In this document: piece after piece, positions 1 through 5,831 of the stretch | Position numbering within the stretch: the first letter of the stretch is position 1 | Layout: each line of letters opens with the position of its first letter | Assembly: GCA_021160885.1 (NCBI GenBank) | Contig: JAGHBR010000445.1 | Location: forward strand, 1 to 10,116 | From: Caldisericaceae bacterium | GTDB taxonomy: Bacteria; Calditrichota; Calditrichia; Calditrichales; Calditrichaceae | Direction: 5' to 3' | DNA length: 10,116 nt | The notes under the pieces: model-generated | Seen by the model: the letters and a program-made list of their open reading frames with translations, nothing else | The model's database searches: none | What the model was told of the DNA's origin: nothing | Position numbers and translations under genes: made by a program

Positions 1-47
1 ATATGAGCAACCATTTCTTCTTGGGTAGCGAGAAGAACGATATTCAT
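1..47 (-). CDS. 5' end of an unidentified gene, cut by the left edge
   Basis: An ATG at 47-45 on the minus strand opens a frame that stays open to the window edge and reads MNIVLLATQEEMVAH. An AAAGG stretch lies about nine bases upstream, a normal Shine-Dalgarno spacing, and falls inside the arm of the adjacent inverted repeat. Fifteen residues are too few to assign a family. The hydrophobic beta-strand-like opening would suit a receiver-like or other Rossmann-like domain. Position, head-to-head with a sensor histidine kinase, makes a response-regulator-type protein one possibility, but this is inference only. Confidence 0.5.
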   Translation of the reverse strand, partial: MNIVLLATQEEMVAH

Positions 48-50
48 TTT

Positions 51-151
51 AAGAAACCTTTGAAAAAATCATTAAAAGTGTCATTCCTGCGCAGGCGAGA
101 ACCTCTAAGTTGATATGCTTTGAGAAGCCCCGATTTTTTCAAAGGTTTCTT
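51..151. repeat. MITE-like inverted-repeat element, copy 1
   Basis: Positions 51-70 and 132-151 are perfect 20-bp inverted repeats (AAGAAACCTTTGAAAAAATC and its complement) around a 61-bp centre. The left half is closely similar to the right half of the element at 5486-5616 read on the minus strand, sharing ACCTTTGAAAAA, TGTCATTCC, GCGCAGGCG and CTCTAA in the same order. The right end shares GATTTTTTCAAAGGT preceded by AG(T)CCC(T). Compared with copy 2 it lacks part of the interior. It has no coding capacity, consistent with a non-autonomous mobile element or dispersed intergenic repeat. The outer boundary and any target duplication cannot be fixed from two copies. Confidence 0.75.
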
Positions 152-340
152 GTAGATAGAGAATTCTTCGTTTCTAGGGAAAATTTAAAAATCCAAAACC
201 ATCTTTTTGCTAATTTAATTCCCTGACTTTGTCTATTTTGTAAAGGAACATTAGCGCAAATATTGTGTTTGTTTTTTTTCTAATTAAAATACATCCCTTG
301 ACGAATATCTTTGTTTGTGATAACAAGGGCGAGGTGGAAA
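152..340. other. leader region upstream of the histidine kinase operon
   Basis: AT-rich non-coding DNA between the repeat and the kinase start. TTGACG at 298-303 resembles a -35 box, but its only partner at 17 bp (TAACAA) would leave almost no leader. TATCTTTG at 306-313 fits the TAnnTTTG -7 element of Bacteroidota promoters, but no TTTG lies at the usual -33 spacing. No promoter is therefore called. GAGGTG at 331-336 is a good ribosome binding site for the ATG at 341. Confidence 0.5.
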
Positions 341-1369
341 ATGGCAGCAAATGACTTGTTCAATGAATTCGAATCTCAGATATTAAATAAAATAAAACTG
401 AATGTTAAGGACTACGACGAATTATTTAAAAAAGGACTTGAGCTAATCAAAACAGTTCCCAAAAGTCAGGAACTGTTCTTAATGATATTAGATGAATACG
501 AGGACCGTCTTTCCGAATTACCACCAACAGACCTGCAATTGGAAAATCTGGAAAAGTTAGATGAAAATCTTAAAGAAAAAATAAAAGCACTGATCCTTTT
601 TGGTACGCAGGCCGTATTGCTCAATGAAAATGCACAGATGCAAAAGCAGCTTCAGACTTTGAATCAGAAATACAAAGATTTACTGAGTATCGTGACGCAT
701 GAATTCAAAAATGCTTTAACCTCAATTTATGGTTACAATCGCATTATCAAAAAACGAATTGAACATCAAAAATATGATAATTTAATACCGATGATCGAGA
801 ACATTGACCGGTTGACCAAAAACCTGTTTTCGATGGTTGAAACTTTACTAAACATGTCGTTGATCGAAGAAGGTAAGTTAACTTTAAATAAACAGATTTT
901 TGATTTCATCGAAGATGTACTTACGCCTCTAAAACAGGAATTTGAGGATGTTTTGAGTGAAAGAGATCAGAAAATAATTGTAAAGAACAAAGAGAAAATC
1001 ATTTTCTTTGGTGATTCGCATCTTTTCCAGATTGTTTTCCGAAATTTAATCTTAAATGCCATCCAATATGGCGAACGTAAAACAAACATTGAAATCGAGT
1101 TTTTTAATAATGATGGTGAGCTGGAAATTCATTTTCAAAACTATGGCATGGGCATCCCCGAAGAACAAATACCACATATATTTGAAAAGTTCTCCAGATT
1201 TTCTAAATTACAGGGAAGACATAATGTGGGCTTAGGTTTGTTCACCGTTAAACAAATTATTGAAATGCATCAGGGTAAAATTGAAGTACAATCAAAAGTA
1301 GGTGAATGGATTAAATTCATTATCCGCCTGCCCAATATTTACGCTAAACAGGAAACAAAAAATGGCTGA
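341..1369 (+). CDS. soluble sensor histidine kinase (HisKA + HATPase_c), 342 aa
   Basis: A sensor kinase that should autophosphorylate on His120 and pass the phosphate to a receiver aspartate. Residues 1-115 are predominantly helical with no PAS, GAF or membrane segment, ending in a probable coiled coil (95-118). The H-box is VTHEFKNALT (118-127), where Asn124 at H+4 suits a bifunctional kinase/phosphatase. The ATPase part has an N-box FRNLILNAIQYG (233-244), a G1 box NYGMGIP (267-273) with Asn where Asp is usual, an F-box HIFEKFSRF (279-287) and a G2 box VGLGL (296-300). ATG 341 is preferred because GAGGTG lies at ideal spacing; an in-frame TTG at 311 lacks this. No receiver gene is seen downstream, so the partner may be the left-edge gene or lie elsewhere. 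The input is probably cytoplasmic. Confidence 0.88.
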   Translation: MAANDLFNEFESQILNKIKLNVKDYDELFKKGLELIKTVPKSQELFLMILDEYEDRLSELPPTDLQLENLEKLDENLKEKIKALILFGTQAVLLNENAQMQKQLQTLNQKYKDLLSIVTHEFKNALTSIYGYNRIIKKRIEHQKYDNLIPMIENIDRLTKNLFSMVETLLNMSLIEEGKLTLNKQIFDFIEDVLTPLKQEFEDVLSERDQKIIVKNKEKIIFFGDSHLFQIVFRNLILNAIQYGERKTNIEIEFFNNDGELEIHFQNYGMGIPEEQIPHIFEKFSRFSKLQGRHNVGLGLFTVKQIIEMHQGKIEVQSKVGEWIKFIIRLPNIYAKQETKNG

Positions 1370-1937
1370 CATTATTCGTTTTCACGTACCTTGTAAAATA
1401 GAATATACTGGCATGGTTGAAGATTTTTCTGAGCTGATTTCGAACTATCTTCAGGTAGACCAGCAAGAAAGAAAAAAATTGGCGCAGAGTTTAAGAGCCG
1501 TGGTCAATGAAGTTTTTATCAATATTGTCAAGCACTCCAATACTTCAGCCGTCGATGAAATGGTGCGTTTTCAGTTTGAAATGGGGCTGAATTTTATTGA
1601 AATTTCTATTTTCGATAATGGCCCTGGATTTGAAGCCGAATCGCATTATCCACCTTACCCACCTTACCTTTTTGGTAAAAAGTATCCGCTGAACAAAGTT
1701 TTGGATGGGCTGGTTTCTTTTAAAATATTAGACCCTTTCACGGTTTCCTTTATTTTTGAAGAAAATCCAGACCCGGAAACCGATTTAGAAGAACAGGCAT
1801 CTATTTTACGTGACCATGGACTTGGTTTGTCGATCATAACCAAAATAATGGATCAGGTAACATACAGCTACATCGGGGAAGGCCGGTTCGACTGGAAATT
1901 AGTAAAACAGATTACACCTAATGAATTGCCCACTTAA
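1362..1937 (+). CDS. RsbW/anti-sigma-type GHKL ATPase (HATPase_c_2), 191 aa
   Basis: This resembles anti-sigma-factor serine kinases (RsbW/SpoIIAB/BtrW class), which bind a sigma factor or other client and phosphorylate an anti-anti-sigma protein in partner switching. The N-box is NEVFINIVKHS (49-59), the G1 box DNGPGF (85-90) and the G2 box HGLGLSII (152-159). The ORF overlaps the kinase stop by 8 bp (ATGGCTGA), so translational coupling is expected. AGGAA at 1350-1354 acts as a ribosome binding site for ATG 1362. About 60 residues separate G1 and G2, far longer than the usual ATP lid, and include a Pro/Tyr-rich YPPYPPY stretch (96-102) and an acidic segment near 134-145. No STAS-domain antagonist or sigma factor is in view. 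Family assignment is firm; the client is unknown. Confidence 0.82.
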   Translation: MADIIRFHVPCKIEYTGMVEDFSELISNYLQVDQQERKKLAQSLRAVVNEVFINIVKHSNTSAVDEMVRFQFEMGLNFIEISIFDNGPGFEAESHYPPYPPYLFGKKYPLNKVLDGLVSFKILDPFTVSFIFEENPDPETDLEEQASILRDHGLGLSIITKIMDQVTYSYIGEGRFDWKLVKQITPNELPT

Positions 1938-1978
1938 GTCAATTTTTTGTTGAAAATTTCCTCCAAAAAAGCATGAAT

Positions 1979-2007
1979 CTTTCATTTTATTGTATTATAT
2001 TTATAAT
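1979..2007 (+). promoter_or_regulatory. possible sigma-70-type promoter of the acyl-CoA dehydrogenase gene
   Basis: A perfect TATAAT at 2002-2007 lies 47 bp before the ATG. The hexamer 17 bp upstream (CTTTCA, 1979-1984) matches only three of six -35 positions. The surrounding DNA is strongly AT-rich, so the -10 match may be fortuitous. The location between an ended operon and a gene with its own strong RBS favours an independent promoter. Confidence 0.33.
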
Positions 2008-2054
2008 GCAGTTTAGTTTGCTTATTTTGAAAATCTTACAACAAAGGGGGAGTC

Positions 2055-3212
2055 ATGAACAGCTCTGTAATTCAACCATTAACTGTATTGACTGAAGACG
2101 AACAAATGTTATTTGATGCGGTAAAATCTTTTGCCGAAGAAAAAATCAAGCCGCTTTCCCGGGAAATGGATGAAAAGGCCAAAATGGAACCTAAAATTAT
2201 TCAGGAACTTTTTGAAATGGGATTGATGGGGATTGAAGTACCGGAAAAATTTGATGGCGCCGACTCCAGCTTTTTTATGGCAATTTTAGCGGTAGAAGCC
2301 TTAAGCTATGTTGATCCTTCTGCGGCCATTGTGGTGGATGTACAGAATACGTTGGTAAATAATGCTTTTATGCGTTGGGGCAATGATGCCATCAAGGGAA
2401 AATACCTGCCCCTACTTTGTACTTCTAAAGTGGGTGCTTATGCTCTGTCCGAGGCCGGTTCTGGTAGTGACGCTTTTGCCCTGAAATGCCGCGCTGAAGA
2501 TAAGGGGGATTACTGGTTATTAAATGGTCAAAAAATGTGGATTACCAATGCCGGAGAAGCCGAAATTTTTATTATTTTTGCTAATGCCAATCCGAAGGCC
2601 GGCTACAAGGGAATTACGGCCTTTGTTGTAGAAAGAGACTTTGAGGGATTTTCGGTTGGTAAAAAAGAAGATAAATTAGGCATTCGCGCTTCTTCTACCT
2701 GTGAGCTGATTCTGGAAAATTGTAAAGTGCCTAAAGATAATGTTTTAGGTGAAGTGGGAAAAGGTTACAAAGTCGCCATAGAAACTTTAAACGAAGGAAG
2801 AATCGGCATTGGGGCGCAAATGTTGGGTGTGGCTGCTGGCGCTTTGGATGCGGCTATTAAATACAGCCAGGAACGGGAACAATTTGGTAAACAAATTGCC
2901 CAGTTTCAGGGCGTGCAGTTTCAGGTAGCCGATGCCGCCACCGAACTTGAGGCAGCCAGACTTTTTGTTTACAATGCTGCCCGTATGAAAGACGCCGGCC
3001 AAAAATTTATTAAAGAAGCAGCCATGGCTAAATATTTTGCATCGCAAGTAGCACAAAAAATTACCTCGTTGGCAATAGACCTTTTTGGCGGCTACGGATT
3101 TACCAAAGAGTATCCGGTTGAAAAACTGTTCAGAGATGCAAAAATTGGAACGATTTACGAGGGCACTTCCAATATGCAGTTGTTAACCATTGCCAAACAA
3201 CTGTACACTTAA
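2055..3212 (+). CDS. acyl-CoA dehydrogenase, short/branched-chain type, 385 aa
   Basis: A soluble FAD enzyme that introduces the alpha-beta double bond into an acyl-CoA, passing electrons to electron-transfer flavoprotein. The full-length fold is present: helical N-domain, GAYALSEAGSGSD signature (127-139), FAD-contacting MWITNA (161-166), and the C-terminal helical domain with REQFGKQIAQFQ (274-285). The catalytic base is Glu369 in IYEGTSN (367-373), the position used by short- and branched-chain enzymes. LGIRASSTC, LNEGRIGIGAQMLG and the PVEKLFRDAKIGTIYEG end strongly recall short/branched-chain (2-methylbutyryl-CoA) dehydrogenase and butyryl-CoA dehydrogenase. Substrate cannot be settled between them. 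A strong GGGGGAG Shine-Dalgarno precedes ATG 2055. It stands alone, without etf, thiolase or crotonase neighbours. Confidence 0.95.
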   Translation: MNSSVIQPLTVLTEDEQMLFDAVKSFAEEKIKPLSREMDEKAKMEPKIIQELFEMGLMGIEVPEKFDGADSSFFMAILAVEALSYVDPSAAIVVDVQNTLVNNAFMRWGNDAIKGKYLPLLCTSKVGAYALSEAGSGSDAFALKCRAEDKGDYWLLNGQKMWITNAGEAEIFIIFANANPKAGYKGITAFVVERDFEGFSVGKKEDKLGIRASSTCELILENCKVPKDNVLGEVGKGYKVAIETLNEGRIGIGAQMLGVAAGALDAAIKYSQEREQFGKQIAQFQGVQFQVADAATELEAARLFVYNAARMKDAGQKFIKEAAMAKYFASQVAQKITSLAIDLFGGYGFTKEYPVEKLFRDAKIGTIYEGTSNMQLLTIAKQLYT

Positions 3213-3502
3213 AATAAATCAAAGATTAAGCACTTTTATATTATTCCAGCCATTTGATGAAAGATAATAAAACTCACTAAATCATATCTTTGTGATGAAA
3301 AGATAGGATTTAATTTTTAGTTGACGCAGACAGTTTTGAATCTGGAAGAAATACGAACAGTCACAAACTTTGTGGATTGGCCTTCAGGAAATTCCCAATG
3401 ATTACGTCTTTATTTTTTCTGGTGGTAAACCACACCATTTGATTTAATGAGAAAAATTGGCATTATTTTTGGGGGAGAGCAGAAAGCAAAGAAATGGGTA
3501 AT
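3213..3502. other. convergent intergenic region with weak structure and possible gene debris
   Basis: This 290-bp gap lies between the 3' ends of two convergent genes, so it should hold terminators rather than promoters. A 7-bp AT-rich hairpin (3285-3291 with 3299-3305, loop GTGATGA) followed by GGATTTAATTTTT is the best terminator candidate for the dehydrogenase, but it is weak. CACAAACTTTGTG (3362-3374) is a near-perfect 13-bp dyad. On the minus strand a frame from ATG 3463 runs to 3317 with a single internal TAA (3412-3410). It may be a decayed short gene. No coding sequence is called. Confidence 0.4.
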
Positions 3503-3925
3503 CTAATCTTCTTTTCGCTTTTTAAATACCCAGAATTCACTTAGCAGAAAGTTGGATACCATGCCCAGTCCAATGCCGATTAAATTGCTGAGAATGTAAG
3601 GCCAGTCCAAAAAACGAGTCAGGGCCAGTAGCGCCAGGTAATTAATCAAGCCTCCCAATGCAGCCGATGTGTAGTAACGAATTAAGCGGTGAAAATAGCT
3701 GAAATGCCTTTGATGCCGATCCTTGCCCCAGGTGAATAAGTCATTCCAGCTGAAATTGTTGAATATGGCAATGGCGATTGCCATGGGAGAAGCCAATTCC
3801 AATGGAATGTGTAACTGCCCATGAAACAGCCAGAGAAACAGATTGTTAACAATTAATCCGGAAGTTCCGATCAATCCGAATTTGAACATGCGCCAGAGGC
3901 GCGCTTTATTGGTGAACAGGTCCAT
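3503..3925 (-). CDS. GtrA-family membrane protein, 140 aa
   Basis: Small inner-membrane protein of the GtrA family, members of which are thought to flip or present polyprenyl-phosphate-linked sugars for cell-surface glycosylation. Four hydrophobic segments are visible at about 13-34, 44-60, 84-106 and 109-132. The hallmark FKFGLIGTSG (14-23), FNNFSWNDLFTW (55-66), the Gly/Asn-rich GGLINY (91-96) and the closing FLLSEFWVFKKR (126-137) are all present, and length is typical. The gene starts inside the preceding glycosyltransferase gene (20-bp overlap), so the two are co-transcribed and probably translationally coupled. A GAGG lies about 13 bases before ATG 3925, somewhat distant. An internal Met13 could be an alternative start but would remove residues before the first helix. 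Confidence 0.9.
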   Translation of the reverse strand: MDLFTNKARLWRMFKFGLIGTSGLIVNNLFLWLFHGQLHIPLELASPMAIAIAIFNNFSWNDLFTWGKDRHQRHFSYFHRLIRYYTSAALGGLINYLALLALTRFLDWPYILSNLIGIGLGMVSNFLLSEFWVFKKRKED

Positions 3926-5408
3926 GGTAGTTTTTAGCCTCGTAAATAAAAATGCTGCGCGTGTGCCAGCGATTTAAAAATTTATATTCCAATGTTTTAA
4001 TCAATTCCACAGAATCGAAGACTTTACGCACATATTGCAAATCATCCTTGTACTCGCGCCGATCATCTATTACGTAGAGTGCGCTTTTGCCCTTTAGCGA
4101 ATCGGGTGTGCCCCAGATGTCGAACTGCAGCGCCGGACGACCGTAGATGTTTTCTGCATAAGTGTCCTGATGGTCCGGCAGGTAAAACTTAAGCAACGAA
4201 GCGCTTTTGTAACCATTAGAGAAAATAAAAACATTCTTCCGCCCGCCCTTTTGTTGCTGAATCTGGTAAACCTTTTTTGCCGCATCCGACCAGCCGCTCC
4301 AGGTATTACCTTCGCCCAGAGGCATATTGGGCACTAATTGAATGGCGTAGGCCAGCACCAGTAAAAAAATAGAGAAATTGACACCAGCTTTAAACCAACG
4401 CGATTTTTCTTTGTTGAAAAAAATCCAGCCGACCGCTAGCAGCCAGCCTAAATAGCCGGGCAGCAGCCAGTTCATTTTAACCAGTGATTTCAGACTGACG
4501 TAAATAAATCCGCCAATAATAAAAAAGCCAGACCAGAACAGCAGATTTAACACATTTCCTTGAAACCGGTACTTGATTTGATGCTTAACAAAATAAATCA
4601 GTAGACTAAAAATCAGCGGAGTTAACAGAAACAACTGGCTGAAGAACAGTTGAAACACGTATTTGCTGGTAAATGGCTTTAATTTTGCAGCCCGTCGCGA
4701 AAATTGAAAGGCGAAGGAAGCCCAGTCGTGTTGTGCGTTCCACAAAACGACCGGCGATAAAACTAGGATCATCAGCAACAGCATCAGGTAAGGATGGGGA
4801 GTAAAAAGCCACCATCTTTGTTTTTTGTCTAATAGCAGAAAAATAAAAATACCGGGCAGCAGGGCAATCATGGTGTACTTGCTGATCAGACCAAGGCCCA
4901 ATGCAAGCCCCATGGCGTACCACCAGCGTGCCTGTTGTGTTTGTAAAAGTTTTAAGCAGAAATAAATGGTCAGTAACCAGAAAAAGAGCAAGGGCGTGTC
5001 GGGAACGGTTAAAATGGCGTAAAGATGGGCAAAGATGGTTAAATTAAAAATAATGATAGTAAACAGAACCAGACGCTCACCAGCCTTTGAATCGAGGTTC
5101 AGCAGTTCGGCTATTAAGCGACAGGATTTTAGCAAGAGCAAGTTAATGCCCAAAAACCAGATAACGGCCATGAATTTAACGCCGAAGACCGTATCGCCAA
5201 ACAATAACGTACCTAAGCCAATGGAGTAAGCTGCCATGGGCGGATGGTCAAAATACGATAGCGCCGGGTATTGAATATAGTACCAGTAATAGGCTTCCTG
5301 AGGTGTAATGGGGATGAACAGGATGTAAAGCAGGCGGAACAGGGCCATCCCCAATACCAACCGGATGGCCCATTGTAATGGATTGTTCTTGTTGAGCAAT
5401 TCGAGCAA
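3906..5408 (-). CDS. ArnT/PMT-like GT-C glycosyltransferase (PMT_2 type), 500 aa
   Basis: A polytopic inner-membrane transferase of the GT39/GT83-like PMT_2 family, which moves a sugar from a polyprenyl-phosphate carrier onto a lipid, glycan or protein acceptor on the outer face of the membrane. The diagnostic first loop is intact: PQEAYYW (36-42), with Glu38 in the usual acidic position, then SYFDHPPMAAY (51-61). Roughly ten or more hydrophobic segments fill residues 15-365, followed by a soluble C-terminal region of about 130 residues, as in ArnT-like proteins. ATG 5408 has an AAAGG ribosome binding site at good spacing. It is the first gene of an operon with the GtrA protein. The polyprenyl-phosphate sugar synthase (GT2) that normally supplies such pairs is not in the window. 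Acceptor and sugar are unknown. Confidence 0.88.
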   Translation of the reverse strand: MLELLNKNNPLQWAIRLVLGMALFRLLYILFIPITPQEAYYWYYIQYPALSYFDHPPMAAYSIGLGTLLFGDTVFGVKFMAVIWFLGINLLLLKSCRLIAELLNLDSKAGERLVLFTIIIFNLTIFAHLYAILTVPDTPLLFFWLLTIYFCLKLLQTQQARWWYAMGLALGLGLISKYTMIALLPGIFIFLLLDKKQRWWLFTPHPYLMLLLMILVLSPVVLWNAQHDWASFAFQFSRRAAKLKPFTSKYVFQLFFSQLFLLTPLIFSLLIYFVKHQIKYRFQGNVLNLLFWSGFFIIGGFIYVSLKSLVKMNWLLPGYLGWLLAVGWIFFNKEKSRWFKAGVNFSIFLLVLAYAIQLVPNMPLGEGNTWSGWSDAAKKVYQIQQQKGGRKNVFIFSNGYKSASLLKFYLPDHQDTYAENIYGRPALQFDIWGTPDSLKGKSALYVIDDRREYKDDLQYVRKVFDSVELIKTLEYKFLNRWHTRSIFIYEAKNYHGPVHQ

Positions 5409-5433
5409 CGTTAACCTTTCATTCTTTCTTTGA

Positions 5434-5462
5434 TTTTTAAAACCAATAGTTTACGATTTCAA
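5434..5462 (-). promoter_or_regulatory. probable sigma-70-type promoter of the glycosyltransferase/gtrA operon
   Basis: On the minus strand TTGAAA (5462-5457) is separated by exactly 17 bp from TAAAAA (5439-5434), which ends 25 bp before the ATG at 5408. The -35 matches five of six consensus bases and the -10 four of six. The site lies between the MITE-like element and the gene, so the element is not needed for this promoter. Confidence 0.45.
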
Positions 5463-5485
5463 GAATTTACAGGCAAATATTAATA

Positions 5486-5616
5486 GAGACCTTTGAAAAA
5501 ATCAGGGACTCTCCAAACCTGTCATTACGCACTTGATGCGGAATTTAATATTTACAATAATTTAGAGATTCCCGCCTGCGCGGGAATGACATTCTTAATA
5601 ATTTTTCAAAGGTTTC
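5486..5616. repeat. MITE-like inverted-repeat element, copy 2
   Basis: The ends ACCTTTGAAAAA (5489-5500) and TTTTTCAAAGGT (5602-5613) are perfect inverted repeats, extendable to 5486/5616 with one G-T pair. Inside, TGTCATT and GCGG-AAT blocks recur in opposite orientation (left 5520-5543, right 5568-5591), so the whole element is one long imperfect palindrome. The right arm carries a 7-bp GC-rich hairpin (TTCCCGC/GCGGGAA, loop CTGC). Read on the minus strand it aligns with copy 1 at 51-151 through about 50 bases at one end and 15-20 at the other, with extra interior sequence here. No ORF is present. It sits in the intergenic gap upstream of the glycosyltransferase operon. Confidence 0.78.
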
Positions 5617-5694
5617 CAATCAACAATGCCATGATTTTTAGCTGATGATTTTAAATTCATCACTCTCAAAAAGCGCAGCTGGGCGTAATAGCAA

Positions 5695-5762
5695 GTTACC
5701 TGCAAAATGCAACAGGCAACGCGTAATATGGTGTTGGAAACAACATGTTACTTGTTTTCAAC
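5695..5762. other. two tandem hairpins of unknown role
   Basis: Hairpin 1 pairs GTTACCTG (5695-5702) with CAGGCAAC (5713-5720) with one internal mismatch. Hairpin 2 pairs GTTGGAAACAA (5733-5743) with TTGTTTTCAAC (5752-5762) through 11 bp with one G-U pair if transcribed rightward; on the other strand that pair becomes a C-A mismatch. Neither is followed by a T-run in either direction, so neither is a standard intrinsic terminator. The location is just downstream of the large amidase gene on the minus strand. The remaining gap (5617-5831) shows nothing else I can support. Confidence 0.35.
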
Positions 5763-5831
5763 TTTTAACAGATTCAGCGATTACTAACCTGGCGGTAGGC
5801 AATGGCGAAGATTTGCCCTTCAATCTTTTTC

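Noticed and set aside
311..340. TTG start ten codons upstream of the histidine kinase ATG
   Set aside because: The ATG at 341 has a strong GAGGTG site at correct spacing, and the extra ten residues would overlap that ribosome binding site.
1302..1361. Longer start for the RsbW-type protein within the kinase gene
   Set aside because: The upstream ATG has no good RBS, and the added residues are simply the out-of-frame kinase coding sequence; ATG 1362 with AGGAA and the ATGGCTGA overlap is better.
1941..1958. AATTTT/AAAATT stem as terminator after the RsbW-type gene
   Set aside because: The stem is only A-T pairs, and no T-run follows it.
2787..3056. 89-residue antisense reading frame in the acyl-CoA dehydrogenase gene
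   Set aside because: It lies wholly within a strongly supported gene, is not a recognisable protein, and has no sign of its own expression.
3362..3374. CACAAACTTTGTG dyad as an operator
   Set aside because: It lies between the 3' ends of convergent genes with no promoter nearby, and one short dyad is easily chance.
3447..3506. Short frame reading MRKIGIIFGG, like the start of D-Ala-D-Ala ligases
   Set aside because: Only 19 codons, no RBS, and the similarity is confined to a generic strand-Gly motif.
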